Of a stretch of DNA of 64,000 nucleotides, positions 34,826-44,259 are shown in pieces (within the stretch, counting starts at the first letter, position 1; each line of letters starts with the position of its first letter). This DNA comes from Flagellimonas onchidii (GTDB lineage: Bacteria; Bacteroidota; Bacteroidia; Flavobacteriales; Flavobacteriaceae), in NCBI RefSeq assembly GCF_004804315.1, contig NZ_SRXX01000009.1, positions 62,001 through 126,000 of the forward strand, in the 5' to 3' direction. The notes beneath the pieces were generated by a model, which was not told where the DNA came from, made no database searches, and worked only from the letters and a program-made list of their open reading frames with translations. The translations under genes were made by a program, and so were the position numbers.

Positions 34826-37023
34826 TTGGCCACTTCGCTGATAAATTTAAGACGATAGAGCCGCAACTCTTCATCTTCATAATCGCCTTCAAACTCTTCT
34901 ACCGCTTCCGAAATGGAGTCAGTTTCGGCTTCAAGAAAATATTCGTGTATTTCTTCTTGTTGGTCCTCATCCAATATTTCATCTATCCAATAGCCTATGT
35001 TGAGTTTGGTACCACTAAATACGATTTGCTCCATTTCCTTAATCAAGGATGGTAATTCTAACCCTTTGGCAGAGGCTATGTCATCTAAAGGTAATTTTCT
35101 GTCAATATTCTGTATAATGTAAAGTTTCAATCCAGAGTTGGCCCCAGTACTTTTGACCACCAAATCATCGGGTCGGACAATCTCATTTTCCTCAACATAT
35201 TTGGCGATAAGTTCCACAAATGGCTTTCCATACTTTTTGGCCTTGCCTTCCCCTACCCCGTGAATGTTAAGGAGTTCTGGCATACTAATCGGGTACTTTA
35301 AAGCCATATCCTCCAATGATGGGTCTTGAAATACGACAAAGGGAGGTACCTCCAGCTTTTGGGCTTCTTTCTTCCGTAGATCTTTTAATACCTTGAGTAA
35401 ATTATCATCAGCAGCACCACCCCGAGATTTGGCCGCAGTTATTATTGCTTCATTATTTTCCTCGCTGTACACATGATCTTTGGTCATCATAAATGACCGT
35501 GGGCTTTCCAAGAACTCTTTTCCTCCTTGGGTTACATGTAAAATCCCATATTGCTCAATTTCCTTTTTAAGCAATCCAGCAACCAGTGTCTGCCTTGTAA
35601 GGGCCATCCAATGGGCTTCATTCTTATCCGAGCCTATTCCAAAAAACTCTTTTTCATTAGTCTTATGAGATGAAATCATAGCGTTCACCTGCCCTACCAA
35701 AACTTTTACAATCTCTTTGGTCTTAAATTTTTCCTTGGTATCGCGAACAACACTCAAAAGCTTTATAACATCACCCCCCGCTTCTTCTTTTTGTTTAGGG
35801 TTTCGAGTATTGTCATCCATATCAGCACCCTCTCCATTTATTTCGTCAAATTCCTCTCCAAAATAATGAAGAATGAATTTTCTGCGGGACATCGAAGTTT
35901 CAGCATACGCAACAATTTCCTGAAGCAATGCATTGCCTATTTCCTGTTCAGCAACAGGTTTACCAGACATGAATTTTTCAAGTTTCTCCACATCTTTATA
36001 AGCATAAAAGGCCAAGCAATGTCCTTCACCACCGTCGCGACCAGCTCTTCCAGTTTCTTGGTAATAGCTTTCAATACTTTTAGGGATATCATGGTGGATT
36101 ACAAAGCGTACATCGGGCTTATCGATTCCCATTCCAAAGGCAATAGTGGCAACAACCACATCCACCTCTTCCATCAAGAACATATCTTGATATTTGGACC
36201 GGGTCTTTGCATCGAACCCAGCATGATAAGGTACTGCGCTTACACCATTTACTTGAAGTACTTGAGCCAATTCCTCTACTCGTTTACGGCTTAAGCAGTA
36301 GATAATTCCTGATTTTCCTTGGTTTTGTTTGATAAACCTTATGATATCCGCATCAACATTTTGAGTTTTAGGGCGAACCTCATAAAAAAGATTTGGTCTG
36401 TTGAACGACGCCTTGAAAACTTTAGCATCTGTCATACCCAAATTTTTGATAATATCTTCCTGAACCTTAGGAGTCGCCGTAGCGGTTAGTCCGATAATCG
36501 GAATATTATCGCCCAATCTGTTAATAATACTTTTCAGGTTTCGGTATTCAGGTCTAAAATCATGACCCCATTCTGAAATACAGTGGGCTTCGTCAACAGC
36601 AACAAATGAAAGTGTGATGCCTTTTAAAAACTCAACATTCTCCTCTTTGGTCAACGATTCCGGTGCCACGTACAACAATTTGGTAATTCCATTTGTTATA
36701 TCCTCTTTCACCTGCTTTATCTCAGTTTTGGTCAAAGAAGAATTGAGTACGTGTGCAATCCCGCTTTGTTCCGAAACACCTCGAATGGCATCAACCTGAT
36801 TTTTCATCAATGCAATTAAAGGAGAAACGACTATCGCCGTACCCTCCTTCATCAATGCCGGTAATTGATAACATAGTGATTTTCCACCTCCGGTAGGCAT
36901 TATTACAAACGTATCGTTATCATCCAGTATATTATGTATTACTCCTTCCTGAAGTCCTTTAAACTGTGAAAAACCAAAGTATTTTTTGAGTGAAGAGTGC
37001 AAATCGGTATCCGTCAAACCCAT
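34822..37023 (-). CDS. recQ: RecQ-family ATP-dependent DNA helicase
   Basis: A 733-residue 3'-to-5' helicase. The helicase core (residues about 1-345) has the Walker A MPTGGGKSLCYQLPA, the DEAH box in VAVDEAHCISEWGHDF and motif VI QETGRAGRDG. An RQC region follows (about 345-510) and an HRDC domain (about 530-605, LLNIHGVGEGKAKKYG). The zinc-binding segment that normally reads with several Cys is here GEGADMDDNTRNPKQ, with no Cys, so the zinc site is lost. A long acidic C-terminal region completes the protein. It acts in recombination and replication-fork repair. Confidence 0.94.
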   Translation of the reverse strand: MGLTDTDLHSSLKKYFGFSQFKGLQEGVIHNILDDNDTFVIMPTGGGKSLCYQLPALMKEGTAIVVSPLIALMKNQVDAIRGVSEQSGIAHVLNSSLTKTEIKQVKEDITNGITKLLYVAPESLTKEENVEFLKGITLSFVAVDEAHCISEWGHDFRPEYRNLKSIINRLGDNIPIIGLTATATPKVQEDIIKNLGMTDAKVFKASFNRPNLFYEVRPKTQNVDADIIRFIKQNQGKSGIIYCLSRKRVEELAQVLQVNGVSAVPYHAGFDAKTRSKYQDMFLMEEVDVVVATIAFGMGIDKPDVRFVIHHDIPKSIESYYQETGRAGRDGGEGHCLAFYAYKDVEKLEKFMSGKPVAEQEIGNALLQEIVAYAETSMSRRKFILHYFGEEFDEINGEGADMDDNTRNPKQKEEAGGDVIKLLSVVRDTKEKFKTKEIVKVLVGQVNAMISSHKTNEKEFFGIGSDKNEAHWMALTRQTLVAGLLKKEIEQYGILHVTQGGKEFLESPRSFMMTKDHVYSEENNEAIITAAKSRGGAADDNLLKVLKDLRKKEAQKLEVPPFVVFQDPSLEDMALKYPISMPELLNIHGVGEGKAKKYGKPFVELIAKYVEENEIVRPDDLVVKSTGANSGLKLYIIQNIDRKLPLDDIASAKGLELPSLIKEMEQIVFSGTKLNIGYWIDEILDEDQQEEIHEYFLEAETDSISEAVEEFEGDYEDEELRLYRLKFISEVAN

Positions 37024-37147
37024 TTCCGTTTTTTCATTTTAACCAAACAACCTTAGTAACAGGCTGTATTATTTTTAAAATTTGAATGTCCATTTAATGG
37101 TAAAAGCTTTCTAACTTCCATAAATGGTATGTAAGAGATAGTTTGTT

Positions 37148-37155
37148 TAGTTTTG
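37148..37155 (+). promoter_or_regulatory. -7 box (TAGTTTTG) upstream of kdsD
   Basis: TAGTTTTG matches TAnnTTTG, 58 bases before the TTG start. No clear TTG element lies at the right distance. The region between recQ and kdsD (37024-37213) has no gene. Confidence 0.4.
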
Positions 37156-37213
37156 TAAACTTAAATATAAGACATTCTTTTAGGAATACAACTTAGATAA
37201 CCTATTAATTACG

Positions 37214-38179
37214 TTGAGCAATACCCAATCCATTTTATCCATTGCAAAAAGAACCTTGGAAACGGAAAGCAAGGCCATTGAAAATTTAATTGGTCAGCTT
37301 GACGACCAGTTTGCACAAGCTGTTCAATACATTCTTCAATCAAAGGGAAGGGTAGTAGTCTCTGGGGTTGGCAAGAGTGCTATAATAGCATCAAAAATAG
37401 TAGCTACATTAAACTCCACGGGTACCCCGGCCATCTTTATGCATGCTGCGGATGCCATTCACGGTGATTTAGGCACCATTCAGGAAAATGATGTGGTAGT
37501 CTGCATCTCCAAAAGTGGAAATACACCAGAAATAAAAGCTTTACTTCCATTAATTAAAGTAGGAAACAACAAATTGATTGGCATAACCGGAAATATGGAT
37601 TCCATTTTGGCCAAACAAGCAGACTTTGTATTGAGCACCTACGTTGAAAAGGAAGCATGCCCCAACAATCTAGCCCCTACCACCAGCACTTCTGCCCAAA
37701 TGGCCATGGGTGACGCTTTAGCTATTTGCCTTTTGGAGCTTCGTGGGTTCAGCAGTGCCGATTTTGCAAAATACCACCCAGGAGGTGCTTTGGGCAAAAA
37801 GCTGTACCTGCGCGTGGCGGATATCGTAGTCAACAATCAAAAACCTATTGTTGACATAGGCTCTGGCGTAAAAGATGTAATAGTAGAGATTTCCGAAAAG
37901 ATGCTTGGGGTAACCGCGGTAAAGGAAAATGACAAAGTAGTCGGTGTGGTGACCGATGGGGATATTCGAAGAATGCTTAGCAAACACAACAATATAGGCG
38001 AACTTACCGCTAGAGACATTATGACAGCTAACCCAAAGACGGTTACCGTAGACACTCTAGCCGTGAATGCACTTAAAATTTTGCAGGACAATGGCATCTC
38101 GCAGCTTTTGGCTTTTGATAATGGCTCATATGCCGGTGTGGTTCACATTCACAACCTTATAAATGAAGGTATTTTATAA
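37214..38179 (+). CDS. kdsD: D-arabinose 5-phosphate isomerase, KpsF/GutQ family
   Basis: A 321-residue enzyme that converts ribulose 5-phosphate to arabinose 5-phosphate, the first step to Kdo of lipopolysaccharide. A sugar isomerase (SIS) domain covers residues about 10-185 (GKSAIIASKIVATLNS, SKSGNTPEIKAL, HPGGALGK). A pair of CBS domains follows, about 195-321 (TARDIMTANPKTVTVD). The start is TTG 37214, as no ATG precedes the conserved LSIAKRTLETE segment. Its stop overlaps the tatC start by one base, so the two genes are co-transcribed. Confidence 0.93.
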   Translation: MSNTQSILSIAKRTLETESKAIENLIGQLDDQFAQAVQYILQSKGRVVVSGVGKSAIIASKIVATLNSTGTPAIFMHAADAIHGDLGTIQENDVVVCISKSGNTPEIKALLPLIKVGNNKLIGITGNMDSILAKQADFVLSTYVEKEACPNNLAPTTSTSAQMAMGDALAICLLELRGFSSADFAKYHPGGALGKKLYLRVADIVVNNQKPIVDIGSGVKDVIVEISEKMLGVTAVKENDKVVGVVTDGDIRRMLSKHNNIGELTARDIMTANPKTVTVDTLAVNALKILQDNGISQLLAFDNGSYAGVVHIHNLINEGIL

Positions 38180-39015
38180 TGGCAAAAACAGCAAACAGCA
38201 ATCCAGATGAAATGTCCTTTTTGGACCATTTAGAAGAGCTCCGATGGCACTTGATACGATCAGTAGTGGCCGTTGTCATAGTTGCCTGTGTGGCTTTTAT
38301 GATGAAAGGGTTCATTTTTGATACGATTATTTTTGGTCCCAAAAAAATGGATTTCCCTACATATCAGTTCTTTTGCAAAATAGGAAACATTTTTGGCATT
38401 GATTCTGAATTTTGTGGCGACTCGTTACCATTTACCATTCAAAGTAGAAAAATGGCAGGGCAATTTTCTGCCCATATATGGACATCCATTTGGGCCGGAT
38501 TTATCATAGCATTTCCATATGTACTTTGGGAGCTGTGGAAATTTATCAGCCCTGGGCTTCATGCTAATGAACGCAAGCACTCTAGAGGGTTTATTTTGGT
38601 TGCCTCAAGCCTGTTTTTTCTAGGTGTTCTTTTTGGCTATTATGTGGTAGCCCCCCTATCCATTAACTTTTTGGGAACATATCAGGTAAGCAAGGAAGTA
38701 TTCAACGAGATAGATATTGATTCTTTTATTGCCACGGTAAGAACATCAGTGATTGCTTGCGGAATTATGTTTGAACTCCCCATCATCATTTATTTTTTGA
38801 CCAAGGTGGGATTGGTTACGCCCGAGATTTTGAAGAAGCACAGAAAGATTGCGTTAGTTATAATACTAATTCTGGCTGCAGTTATTACACCACCAGAGAT
38901 ATATAGTCAAGTTCTGGTTGCCATTCCCGTATTGATTTTATATCAAGTCAGCATCTATATTTCCAAAATCGTACTAAAAAGAGAAGCTAAAAAAGAAAAA
39001 GCAAATGCCAAATAA
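38179..39015 (+). CDS. tatC: Sec-independent protein translocase TatC
   Basis: A 278-residue inner-membrane protein with six helices. It has the family-diagnostic N-terminus MSFLDHLEELRWHLIRS, the conserved periplasmic loop FISPGLHANERKHSRGF and a C-terminal ITPPEIYSQVLVAIP motif. It binds twin-arginine signal peptides and, with TatA, exports folded proteins. No tatA gene is in the window. It overlaps kdsD by one base and the AhpD-like gene by 11 bases. An insertion of about 25 residues (FFCKIGNIFGIDSEFCG) in the first periplasmic loop has two cysteines and is typical for Bacteroidota. Confidence 0.95.
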   Translation: MAKTANSNPDEMSFLDHLEELRWHLIRSVVAVVIVACVAFMMKGFIFDTIIFGPKKMDFPTYQFFCKIGNIFGIDSEFCGDSLPFTIQSRKMAGQFSAHIWTSIWAGFIIAFPYVLWELWKFISPGLHANERKHSRGFILVASSLFFLGVLFGYYVVAPLSINFLGTYQVSKEVFNEIDIDSFIATVRTSVIACGIMFELPIIIYFLTKVGLVTPEILKKHRKIALVIILILAAVITPPEIYSQVLVAIPVLILYQVSIYISKIVLKREAKKEKANAK

Positions 39016-39355
39016 AGTTGAAGAGTTCAATGCTTATCGTGCTAAAATGAACGATAAGTTATTAGCCGAAAACAATAAGCTCATCAAGCGAATCTTCAAT
39101 TTGGACACCAATGCCTTCATGGAAGGTGCTTTGGATGTCAAGACCAAAGAATTACTCGGATTGGTGGCCTCAGCCGTAATGCGTTGTGATGATTGCGTTA
39201 AATATCATCTGGAAAGTTCAAAAGACCAAGGGGTGACCAAAGAGGAGGTTATGGAAACCTTAGGAATCGCAACTTTAATTGGAGGTACTATCGTAATCCC
39301 ACATTTGCGAAGAGCTTTTGAATATTGGGAAGCTTTGGAAGAAAATGAGGCATAA
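39005..39355 (+). CDS. Carboxymuconolactone decarboxylase (AhpD-like) family protein
   Basis: A 116-residue helical protein. The CMD/AhpD motif with a redox CxxC is VASAVMRCDDCVKYHLESS, followed by the conserved IPHLRRAFEYWEAL C-terminus. AhpD relatives reduce peroxiredoxins through this cysteine pair and also need a nearby His. It overlaps tatC by 11 bases in the same operon, which suggests co-expression rather than a shared reaction. The substrate is unknown. The start ATG 39005 gives the family's usual length. Confidence 0.9.
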   Translation: MPNKVEEFNAYRAKMNDKLLAENNKLIKRIFNLDTNAFMEGALDVKTKELLGLVASAVMRCDDCVKYHLESSKDQGVTKEEVMETLGIATLIGGTIVIPHLRRAFEYWEALEENEA

Positions 39356-39538
39356 AAAAATCCCAAAGTTCATGACGCAAAAAGAGAATATGTTTAGTTT
39401 TGGCGAATTCTTATGAAATGAGCATAATTTTTTTCATTAAGAAATTTATCCATCGAAATGAATAAAAATTTTGCGAATTACTGAATGCCTTAAAATTTTT
39501 AAGACATTAAAATCCAATGATTTAAAAATTTTATACAG

Positions 39539-40279
39539 ATGAAACTGAGAGCCGAAAATATCATGAAGGCCTACCGTGGCCGAAAAGTTGTAAAGGGAAT
39601 TTCCCTGGAAGTGAACCAAGGGGAAATTGTTGGACTTTTGGGACCGAATGGGGCAGGTAAGACCACTTCATTTTATATGATTGTTGGTCTCATCAAACCG
39701 AACGGAGGCAAAATTTTTCTGGATAACATGGAAATTACGTCATTTCCTATGTACAAAAGAGCCCAGAATGGAATTGGGTATTTAGCCCAGGAAGCTTCTG
39801 TTTTTCGCAAACTGAGTATTGAAAAGAATATTCTTAGCGTACTTCAACTCACTAAACTCAGTAAAAAGGAGCAACATATGAAAATGGAATCCTTAATCGA
39901 TGAGTTCGGTCTAGGCCATATTCGTAAAAATAGAGGTGATTTGTTATCTGGTGGAGAGCGCCGTAGAACAGAAATTGCGCGAGCATTGGCCACGGACCCA
40001 AAGTTCATTTTGTTGGATGAACCTTTTGCGGGGGTTGACCCTGTGGCCGTAGAAGACATCCAGCGTATTGTGGCCCAACTCAAGAACAAGAATATAGGCA
40101 TTCTCATCACCGACCACAATGTTCAAGAAACGTTGGCCATTACGGAACGTTCTTATCTGATGTTCGAAGGAGGAATCTTAAAAGCTGGTGTTCCTGAAGA
40201 ATTGGCCGTGGATGAAATGGTGCGAAAAGTGTATCTCGGTCAAAACTTTGAGCTTCGTAAAAAGAAATTGGACTTTTAA
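39539..40279 (+). CDS. lptB: LPS export ABC transporter ATP-binding protein LptB
   Basis: A 246-residue ABC ATPase with Walker A GPNGAGKTT, the Q-loop region YLAQEASVFRKLS, the signature LLSGGERRRTE, Walker B FILLDEPFAGVDPV and the switch His in LITDHNVQETL. Its sequence and C-terminus (VRKVYLGQNFELRK) are those of LptB, the motor that drives LPS from the inner membrane via LptFG. The 183 bases upstream are AT-rich; a TAGTTTTG box at 39395-39402 is the only promoter candidate. The OstA-like gene at 13938 belongs to the same export path. Its TAA overlaps the pssA stop (TTAA, 40276-40279). Confidence 0.95.
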   Translation: MKLRAENIMKAYRGRKVVKGISLEVNQGEIVGLLGPNGAGKTTSFYMIVGLIKPNGGKIFLDNMEITSFPMYKRAQNGIGYLAQEASVFRKLSIEKNILSVLQLTKLSKKEQHMKMESLIDEFGLGHIRKNRGDLLSGGERRRTEIARALATDPKFILLDEPFAGVDPVAVEDIQRIVAQLKNKNIGILITDHNVQETLAITERSYLMFEGGILKAGVPEELAVDEMVRKVYLGQNFELRKKKLDF

Positions 40280-41031
40280 TCCACCTTCTTTCCAGACATG
40301 AGCAACGAGCTCAAAACATAAAACACGATAATCAACGGTAGTGCCAAAAATTTCAAAGTAATCAACATTACCAAACTTCCGATTAAAAAAAGATAACGAA
40401 ATGCGTTATCCCTAAAGCTCCAATTATCAAATTTTAAGGCAAAGAGTTCTATGTTTGAATTGAGCAAGTAGGTACTTAAAACAGTTAATCCTATCAAAAA
40501 CCATTGATTCAAGATAAAACTGTTCAAAACGTCACTTTGGTGAAACAATAGGATTAAGGGTAATGACAATATCAAGATTGCATTGGCCGGGGTCGGTAAG
40601 CCTTTAAAAGAGGAAACCTGATTCTCATCCACATTAAACTTTGCCAATCGATAGGCCGAAGCCAGTGTAATCACAAATCCAAGTAAGGCCAATGGCTTAA
40701 TTTTTCCACCTATCCATAACACATTATCTGTTTCGACCCAAGAAAACGCACTGCCCCAAACGTCCGTTCCAGACATATTCAGCAGTTGAAACATAACAAT
40801 GCCGGGAACCAATCCACTGGTGACCATATCTGCCAAAGAATCCAATTGCACTCCGATTTCACTTTTTACGTTGAGCAATCGCGCAGCAAATCCGTCCAAA
40901 AAATCAAAGAATATCCCAAAACACACAAAAAGGGCCGCTAATTCCAAATGGTTCAATACGGCAAAAACCGCCGCAATACATCCACTAAGAAGATTTAGAA
41001 GGGTAATAAAATTGGGAATATGTCGCTTCAT
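40276..41031 (-). CDS. pssA: CDP-diacylglycerol--serine O-phosphatidyltransferase
   Basis: A 251-residue integral membrane enzyme that makes phosphatidylserine from CDP-diacylglycerol and serine, the precursor of phosphatidylethanolamine. The CDP-alcohol phosphotransferase motif is complete: D43, D46-G47, A50-R51, G60, D64 and D68, with exact family spacing. About eight hydrophobic helices follow. It converges on lptB with a four-base shared stop and diverges from the DUF4105 gene. Length and topology are normal for the Bacteroidota enzyme. Confidence 0.94.
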   Translation of the reverse strand: MKRHIPNFITLLNLLSGCIAAVFAVLNHLELAALFVCFGIFFDFLDGFAARLLNVKSEIGVQLDSLADMVTSGLVPGIVMFQLLNMSGTDVWGSAFSWVETDNVLWIGGKIKPLALLGFVITLASAYRLAKFNVDENQVSSFKGLPTPANAILILSLPLILLFHQSDVLNSFILNQWFLIGLTVLSTYLLNSNIELFALKFDNWSFRDNAFRYLFLIGSLVMLITLKFLALPLIIVFYVLSSLLMSGKKVD

Positions 41032-41132
41032 AGGTTGGTATTTGCGTAAAAATAAGAGAAATTATAAAGTGTTCCGCCAAAGCATGCCTTCGTGTATGAT
41101 TTATTCTGATATTTGCCCAGATAAAATCACAA

Positions 41133-42302
41133 ATGAAACATTGGATTTTCTTTTGGACATTACTTCTTTCTTTTGCGCATAACGCAACTTCTCAAATTCC
41201 TCAACTATCTGAAAAATCCCAAATAAGTGTACTTACATGTGCAACAGGTGATAATTTATTAACTGCCTTTGGTCATAGCTCCTTCCGTGTTCAAGACTCC
41301 ACACTGGGTATCGATGTTGTGTACAATTATGGGACCTATGATTTTAATAGACCCAATTTCATCTTGAACTTTGTAAAGGGCAGATTGATTTATTCTTTGT
41401 CACGAAGTGGATTCGATAGATTTCTTTTTTCTTATGAATTAGAAAGAAGGTGGGTAAAGGAACAGATTTTGGATTTGAATCTTGAAGAAAAAAACAAGTT
41501 GTTTCAATTTTTAGAAAACAATTATCTGCCACAAAACCGTGATTATTTGTACGACCCCCTTTTGAATAATTGTTCTACTATCATTGGGGATATCCTCAAA
41601 CAAGAATTTGGTGACGAGATTGTTTTTGATGGCTCCCACTTGACAAAACAATATTCTTTCAGACAGTTGGTTCGTCAAAATTTGGATGACAATTCGTGGT
41701 CGTCCTTTGGCATAAATGTAGCTTTTGGGTCGGTTGTTGACCGAAAAGCTACAGTAAAAGAGCATATGTTCCTACCCTACTATGCCATGGAGCAGCTGAA
41801 TAATACCACCAAAAATGGAAAACCTTTAGTGCTAAGGCAGCGGACTATTTTGGACTATGACCAAACCAAGGTCAATGGCTTTTTTCCGCTGTCACCCTTG
41901 TTTTGGTTTATCTTGTTGTTCCTCTTTACAGTAACTATTACATTTTTAGACCATAAGCATGGTTCTCGTAGTAAGTGGCTCGATTTCTCGCTCTTTCTTG
42001 TAACGGGTCTTATAGGACTTGTCCTATTCTTGATTTGGTTTGCCGCCAATCATACATCAACTCCGAACAACTTCAACCTATTATGGGCGCTTCCTTTTAA
42101 TTTTGTGATAGCCTTCATTTACCTTTTCTCTTCAAAATTACCGGATTGGTTCTCAAAATACTTACGATTTGCGTTAGGACTGCTCGGATTGGTATTGCTA
42201 GTATGGGCGTTCAACCTCCAGCAATTTTCACCGCTGTTGATTCTTTTGTTGTTGACACTGGGTATCCGCTATGTTTTCTTGCTAAAATTTGCCAAGGTAT
42301 AA
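41133..42302 (+). CDS. DUF4105 membrane protein
   Basis: A 389-residue exported and membrane-anchored protein. A signal peptide (FWTLLLSFAHNATS) precedes the DUF4105 domain (residues about 25-220), with ATGDNLLTAFGHSSFRVQD and the conserved YDPLLNNCSTIIGDIL. About five C-terminal hydrophobic helices follow (FWFILLFLFTVTITFL and others). The Gly-His-Ser and Asn-Asn-Cys-Ser elements resemble papain-like or NlpC-type hydrolase geometry, so an envelope hydrolase is possible but unproven. The gene diverges from pssA by 101 bases. Confidence 0.85.
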   Translation: MKHWIFFWTLLLSFAHNATSQIPQLSEKSQISVLTCATGDNLLTAFGHSSFRVQDSTLGIDVVYNYGTYDFNRPNFILNFVKGRLIYSLSRSGFDRFLFSYELERRWVKEQILDLNLEEKNKLFQFLENNYLPQNRDYLYDPLLNNCSTIIGDILKQEFGDEIVFDGSHLTKQYSFRQLVRQNLDDNSWSSFGINVAFGSVVDRKATVKEHMFLPYYAMEQLNNTTKNGKPLVLRQRTILDYDQTKVNGFFPLSPLFWFILLFLFTVTITFLDHKHGSRSKWLDFSLFLVTGLIGLVLFLIWFAANHTSTPNNFNLLWALPFNFVIAFIYLFSSKLPDWFSKYLRFALGLLGLVLLVWAFNLQQFSPLLILLLLTLGIRYVFLLKFAKV

Positions 42303-42325
42303 GCCCAAGATTGTAAATTGCCCGA

Positions 42326-44203
42326 ATGAATTTATTGACCGTTGAAAATATTTCGAAATCGTACGGAGAACTGGTTCTTTTTTCCGGTATTTCCTTTGGA
42401 ATCAATAAGGACCAGAAGATAGCCTTGGTGGCCAAAAATGGGAGTGGCAAGACCTCTATCCTTAATATCATTTCTGGAAAAGATATATCCGAAACTGGGC
42501 AAGTGACGCAAAGAAAAGGAATCCAAATCGCTTTTTTGGAGCAAGAACCCAGTTTAGATTCTAATCTTACCGTAGAAGAGACCATTTTTAGCACGGACAA
42601 TGAAATATTAAAGGTCATCTCCAACTATGAAAAGGCAGTTCAAAACCCTGACGATTCGGATCAGTACCAAAGGGCTTTCGAAGCCATGGAAAGGCATCAG
42701 GCTTGGGATTTTGAAACCCAGTACAAGCAAATCCTTTTCAAACTGCATTTAGATCAATTGGATTTGAAGGTTGGAAAACTTTCGGGAGGGCAAAAAAAAC
42801 GATTGGCACTCGCCAATGCCTTGCTCAACAAACCAGATCTTTTAATCTTAGATGAGCCTACCAACCATTTGGATTTGGAAATGATCGAATGGCTTGAAGC
42901 TTATTTTGCCAAAGAGAACATTACCCTTTTTATGGTCACTCACGACCGATACTTTTTGGAAAGGGTTTGTAACGAAATCATTGAGCTCGACAATAACCAG
43001 TTGTATGGCTACAAGGGAAACTATTCGTATTATCTCCGTGAAAAAGAGGCTCGAATGGAACGAGAGGCCGTTGAACAACATAAGTCAAAAATCCTCTACA
43101 AAAAAGAATTGGACTGGATGCGTAGACAGCCCAAAGCCCGTACCACTAAATCCAAATCGCGAATCGATGATTTTAAAGAAATAAAACAGCGTGCTCACAA
43201 ACGAAGGGAAAACCACCAAATTCAATTGGAATTGAATATGGAGCGACTGGGCAGCAAGATTCTTGAGCTTCACAATGTTTCAAAATCCTTTGGAGAAAAA
43301 ACCATTTTAGACAGATTTGACTATAATTTCACCAAAGGTGAAAGGGTAGGCATCATAGGACAAAATGGAACAGGTAAGTCCACCTTTCTTAATATCATTA
43401 CCCAGCAAGAATCTGTGGATGGAGGAAAGGTAGTTGTAGGTGACACTCTTAAATTTGGTTATTACACCCAAAAAGGGATTCCCGTCAAAGAGGGGCAAAA
43501 AGTGATTGATGTCATAAGAGAGTTTGGCGATTTTATCCCACTAAAAAAGGGGAAACAAATTTCTGCACAACAACTGTTGGAACGTTTTCTTTTTGATAGA
43601 AAAAAACAGTACGATTTTGTCGAAAAACTAAGCGGTGGTGAAAGAAAACGCCTGTATTTATGCACCGTTCTGATTCAAAACCCCAACTTTCTTATACTGG
43701 ATGAGCCCACCAATGATTTGGACATTGTAACCCTTAATGTACTGGAGGACTTTTTATTGGATTTTCCAGGATGCTTGATCGTGGTTTCCCATGACCGCTA
43801 TTTTATGGACAAAATTGTGGACCACCTTTTTGTTTTTAAAGGAAATGGGGCTATTGAAGATTTTCCTGGGAACTATACTGATTACAGAGTATACGAAAAC
43901 AGTAGGATCGTTGCCGAGCGAGAGACCAAAAACAGTAGCCAAGAAAAAACAGAAAAAACTTCTTGGAAGGAAAAAGATGATTCCAAAAAATTGTCTTATT
44001 TGGAGCAAAAGGAGCATAAACAGCTCGAAAAGGAAATCCAAAAGTTGGAAGAGAAGAAAGAAATACTTCAAAATAAATTTACCAATCCAGATTTGACTGG
44101 GGAAGAAATCACCGAACTATCCATTCAACTCAAAGAGATTTCAAGCAACATAGAAGAAAAAACAGAACGCTGGTTTGAGCTATCCGCAATTTTGGAGGGA
44201 TAG
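42326..44203 (+). CDS. ABC-F family ATPase (Uup-like)
   Basis: A 625-residue soluble protein with two ABC domains in tandem: Walker A AKNGSGKT and GQNGTGKST, signature LSGGQKKRLALAN and LSGGERKRLYLCT, Walker B LLILDEPTNHLD and FLILDEPTNDLD. The linker is long and charged, and a coiled-coil tail (LEQKEHKQLEKEIQKLEEK) is typical of Uup-type members. ABC-F proteins act on the ribosome, clearing stalled states, not in transport. It has no membrane partner nearby. A REP-like unit lies four bases after its stop. Confidence 0.92.
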   Translation: MNLLTVENISKSYGELVLFSGISFGINKDQKIALVAKNGSGKTSILNIISGKDISETGQVTQRKGIQIAFLEQEPSLDSNLTVEETIFSTDNEILKVISNYEKAVQNPDDSDQYQRAFEAMERHQAWDFETQYKQILFKLHLDQLDLKVGKLSGGQKKRLALANALLNKPDLLILDEPTNHLDLEMIEWLEAYFAKENITLFMVTHDRYFLERVCNEIIELDNNQLYGYKGNYSYYLREKEARMEREAVEQHKSKILYKKELDWMRRQPKARTTKSKSRIDDFKEIKQRAHKRRENHQIQLELNMERLGSKILELHNVSKSFGEKTILDRFDYNFTKGERVGIIGQNGTGKSTFLNIITQQESVDGGKVVVGDTLKFGYYTQKGIPVKEGQKVIDVIREFGDFIPLKKGKQISAQQLLERFLFDRKKQYDFVEKLSGGERKRLYLCTVLIQNPNFLILDEPTNDLDIVTLNVLEDFLLDFPGCLIVVSHDRYFMDKIVDHLFVFKGNGAIEDFPGNYTDYRVYENSRIVAERETKNSSQEKTEKTSWKEKDDSKKLSYLEQKEHKQLEKEIQKLEEKKEILQNKFTNPDLTGEEITELSIQLKEISSNIEEKTERWFELSAILEG

Positions 44204-44207
44204 CAAT

Positions 44208-44231
44208 GTCATCCTGAGCCTGTCGAAGGAC
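44208..44231. repeat. REP-like repeat unit, third copy
   Basis: GTCATCCTGAGCCTGTCGAAGGAC matches the reverse complement of the unit at 10234-10256 with one mismatch over its length. It is an extragenic palindrome-type element directly after the ABC-F stop. Confidence 0.8.
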
Positions 44232-44259
44232 TTTCAAAGTACATGGTTATTCAAACAAT

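Noticed and set aside
39489..39503. Perfect AT palindrome CTTAAAATTTTTAAG
   Set aside because: It lies in very AT-rich non-coding DNA before lptB, where such palindromes are expected by chance; no T run at the right place and no conserved context.
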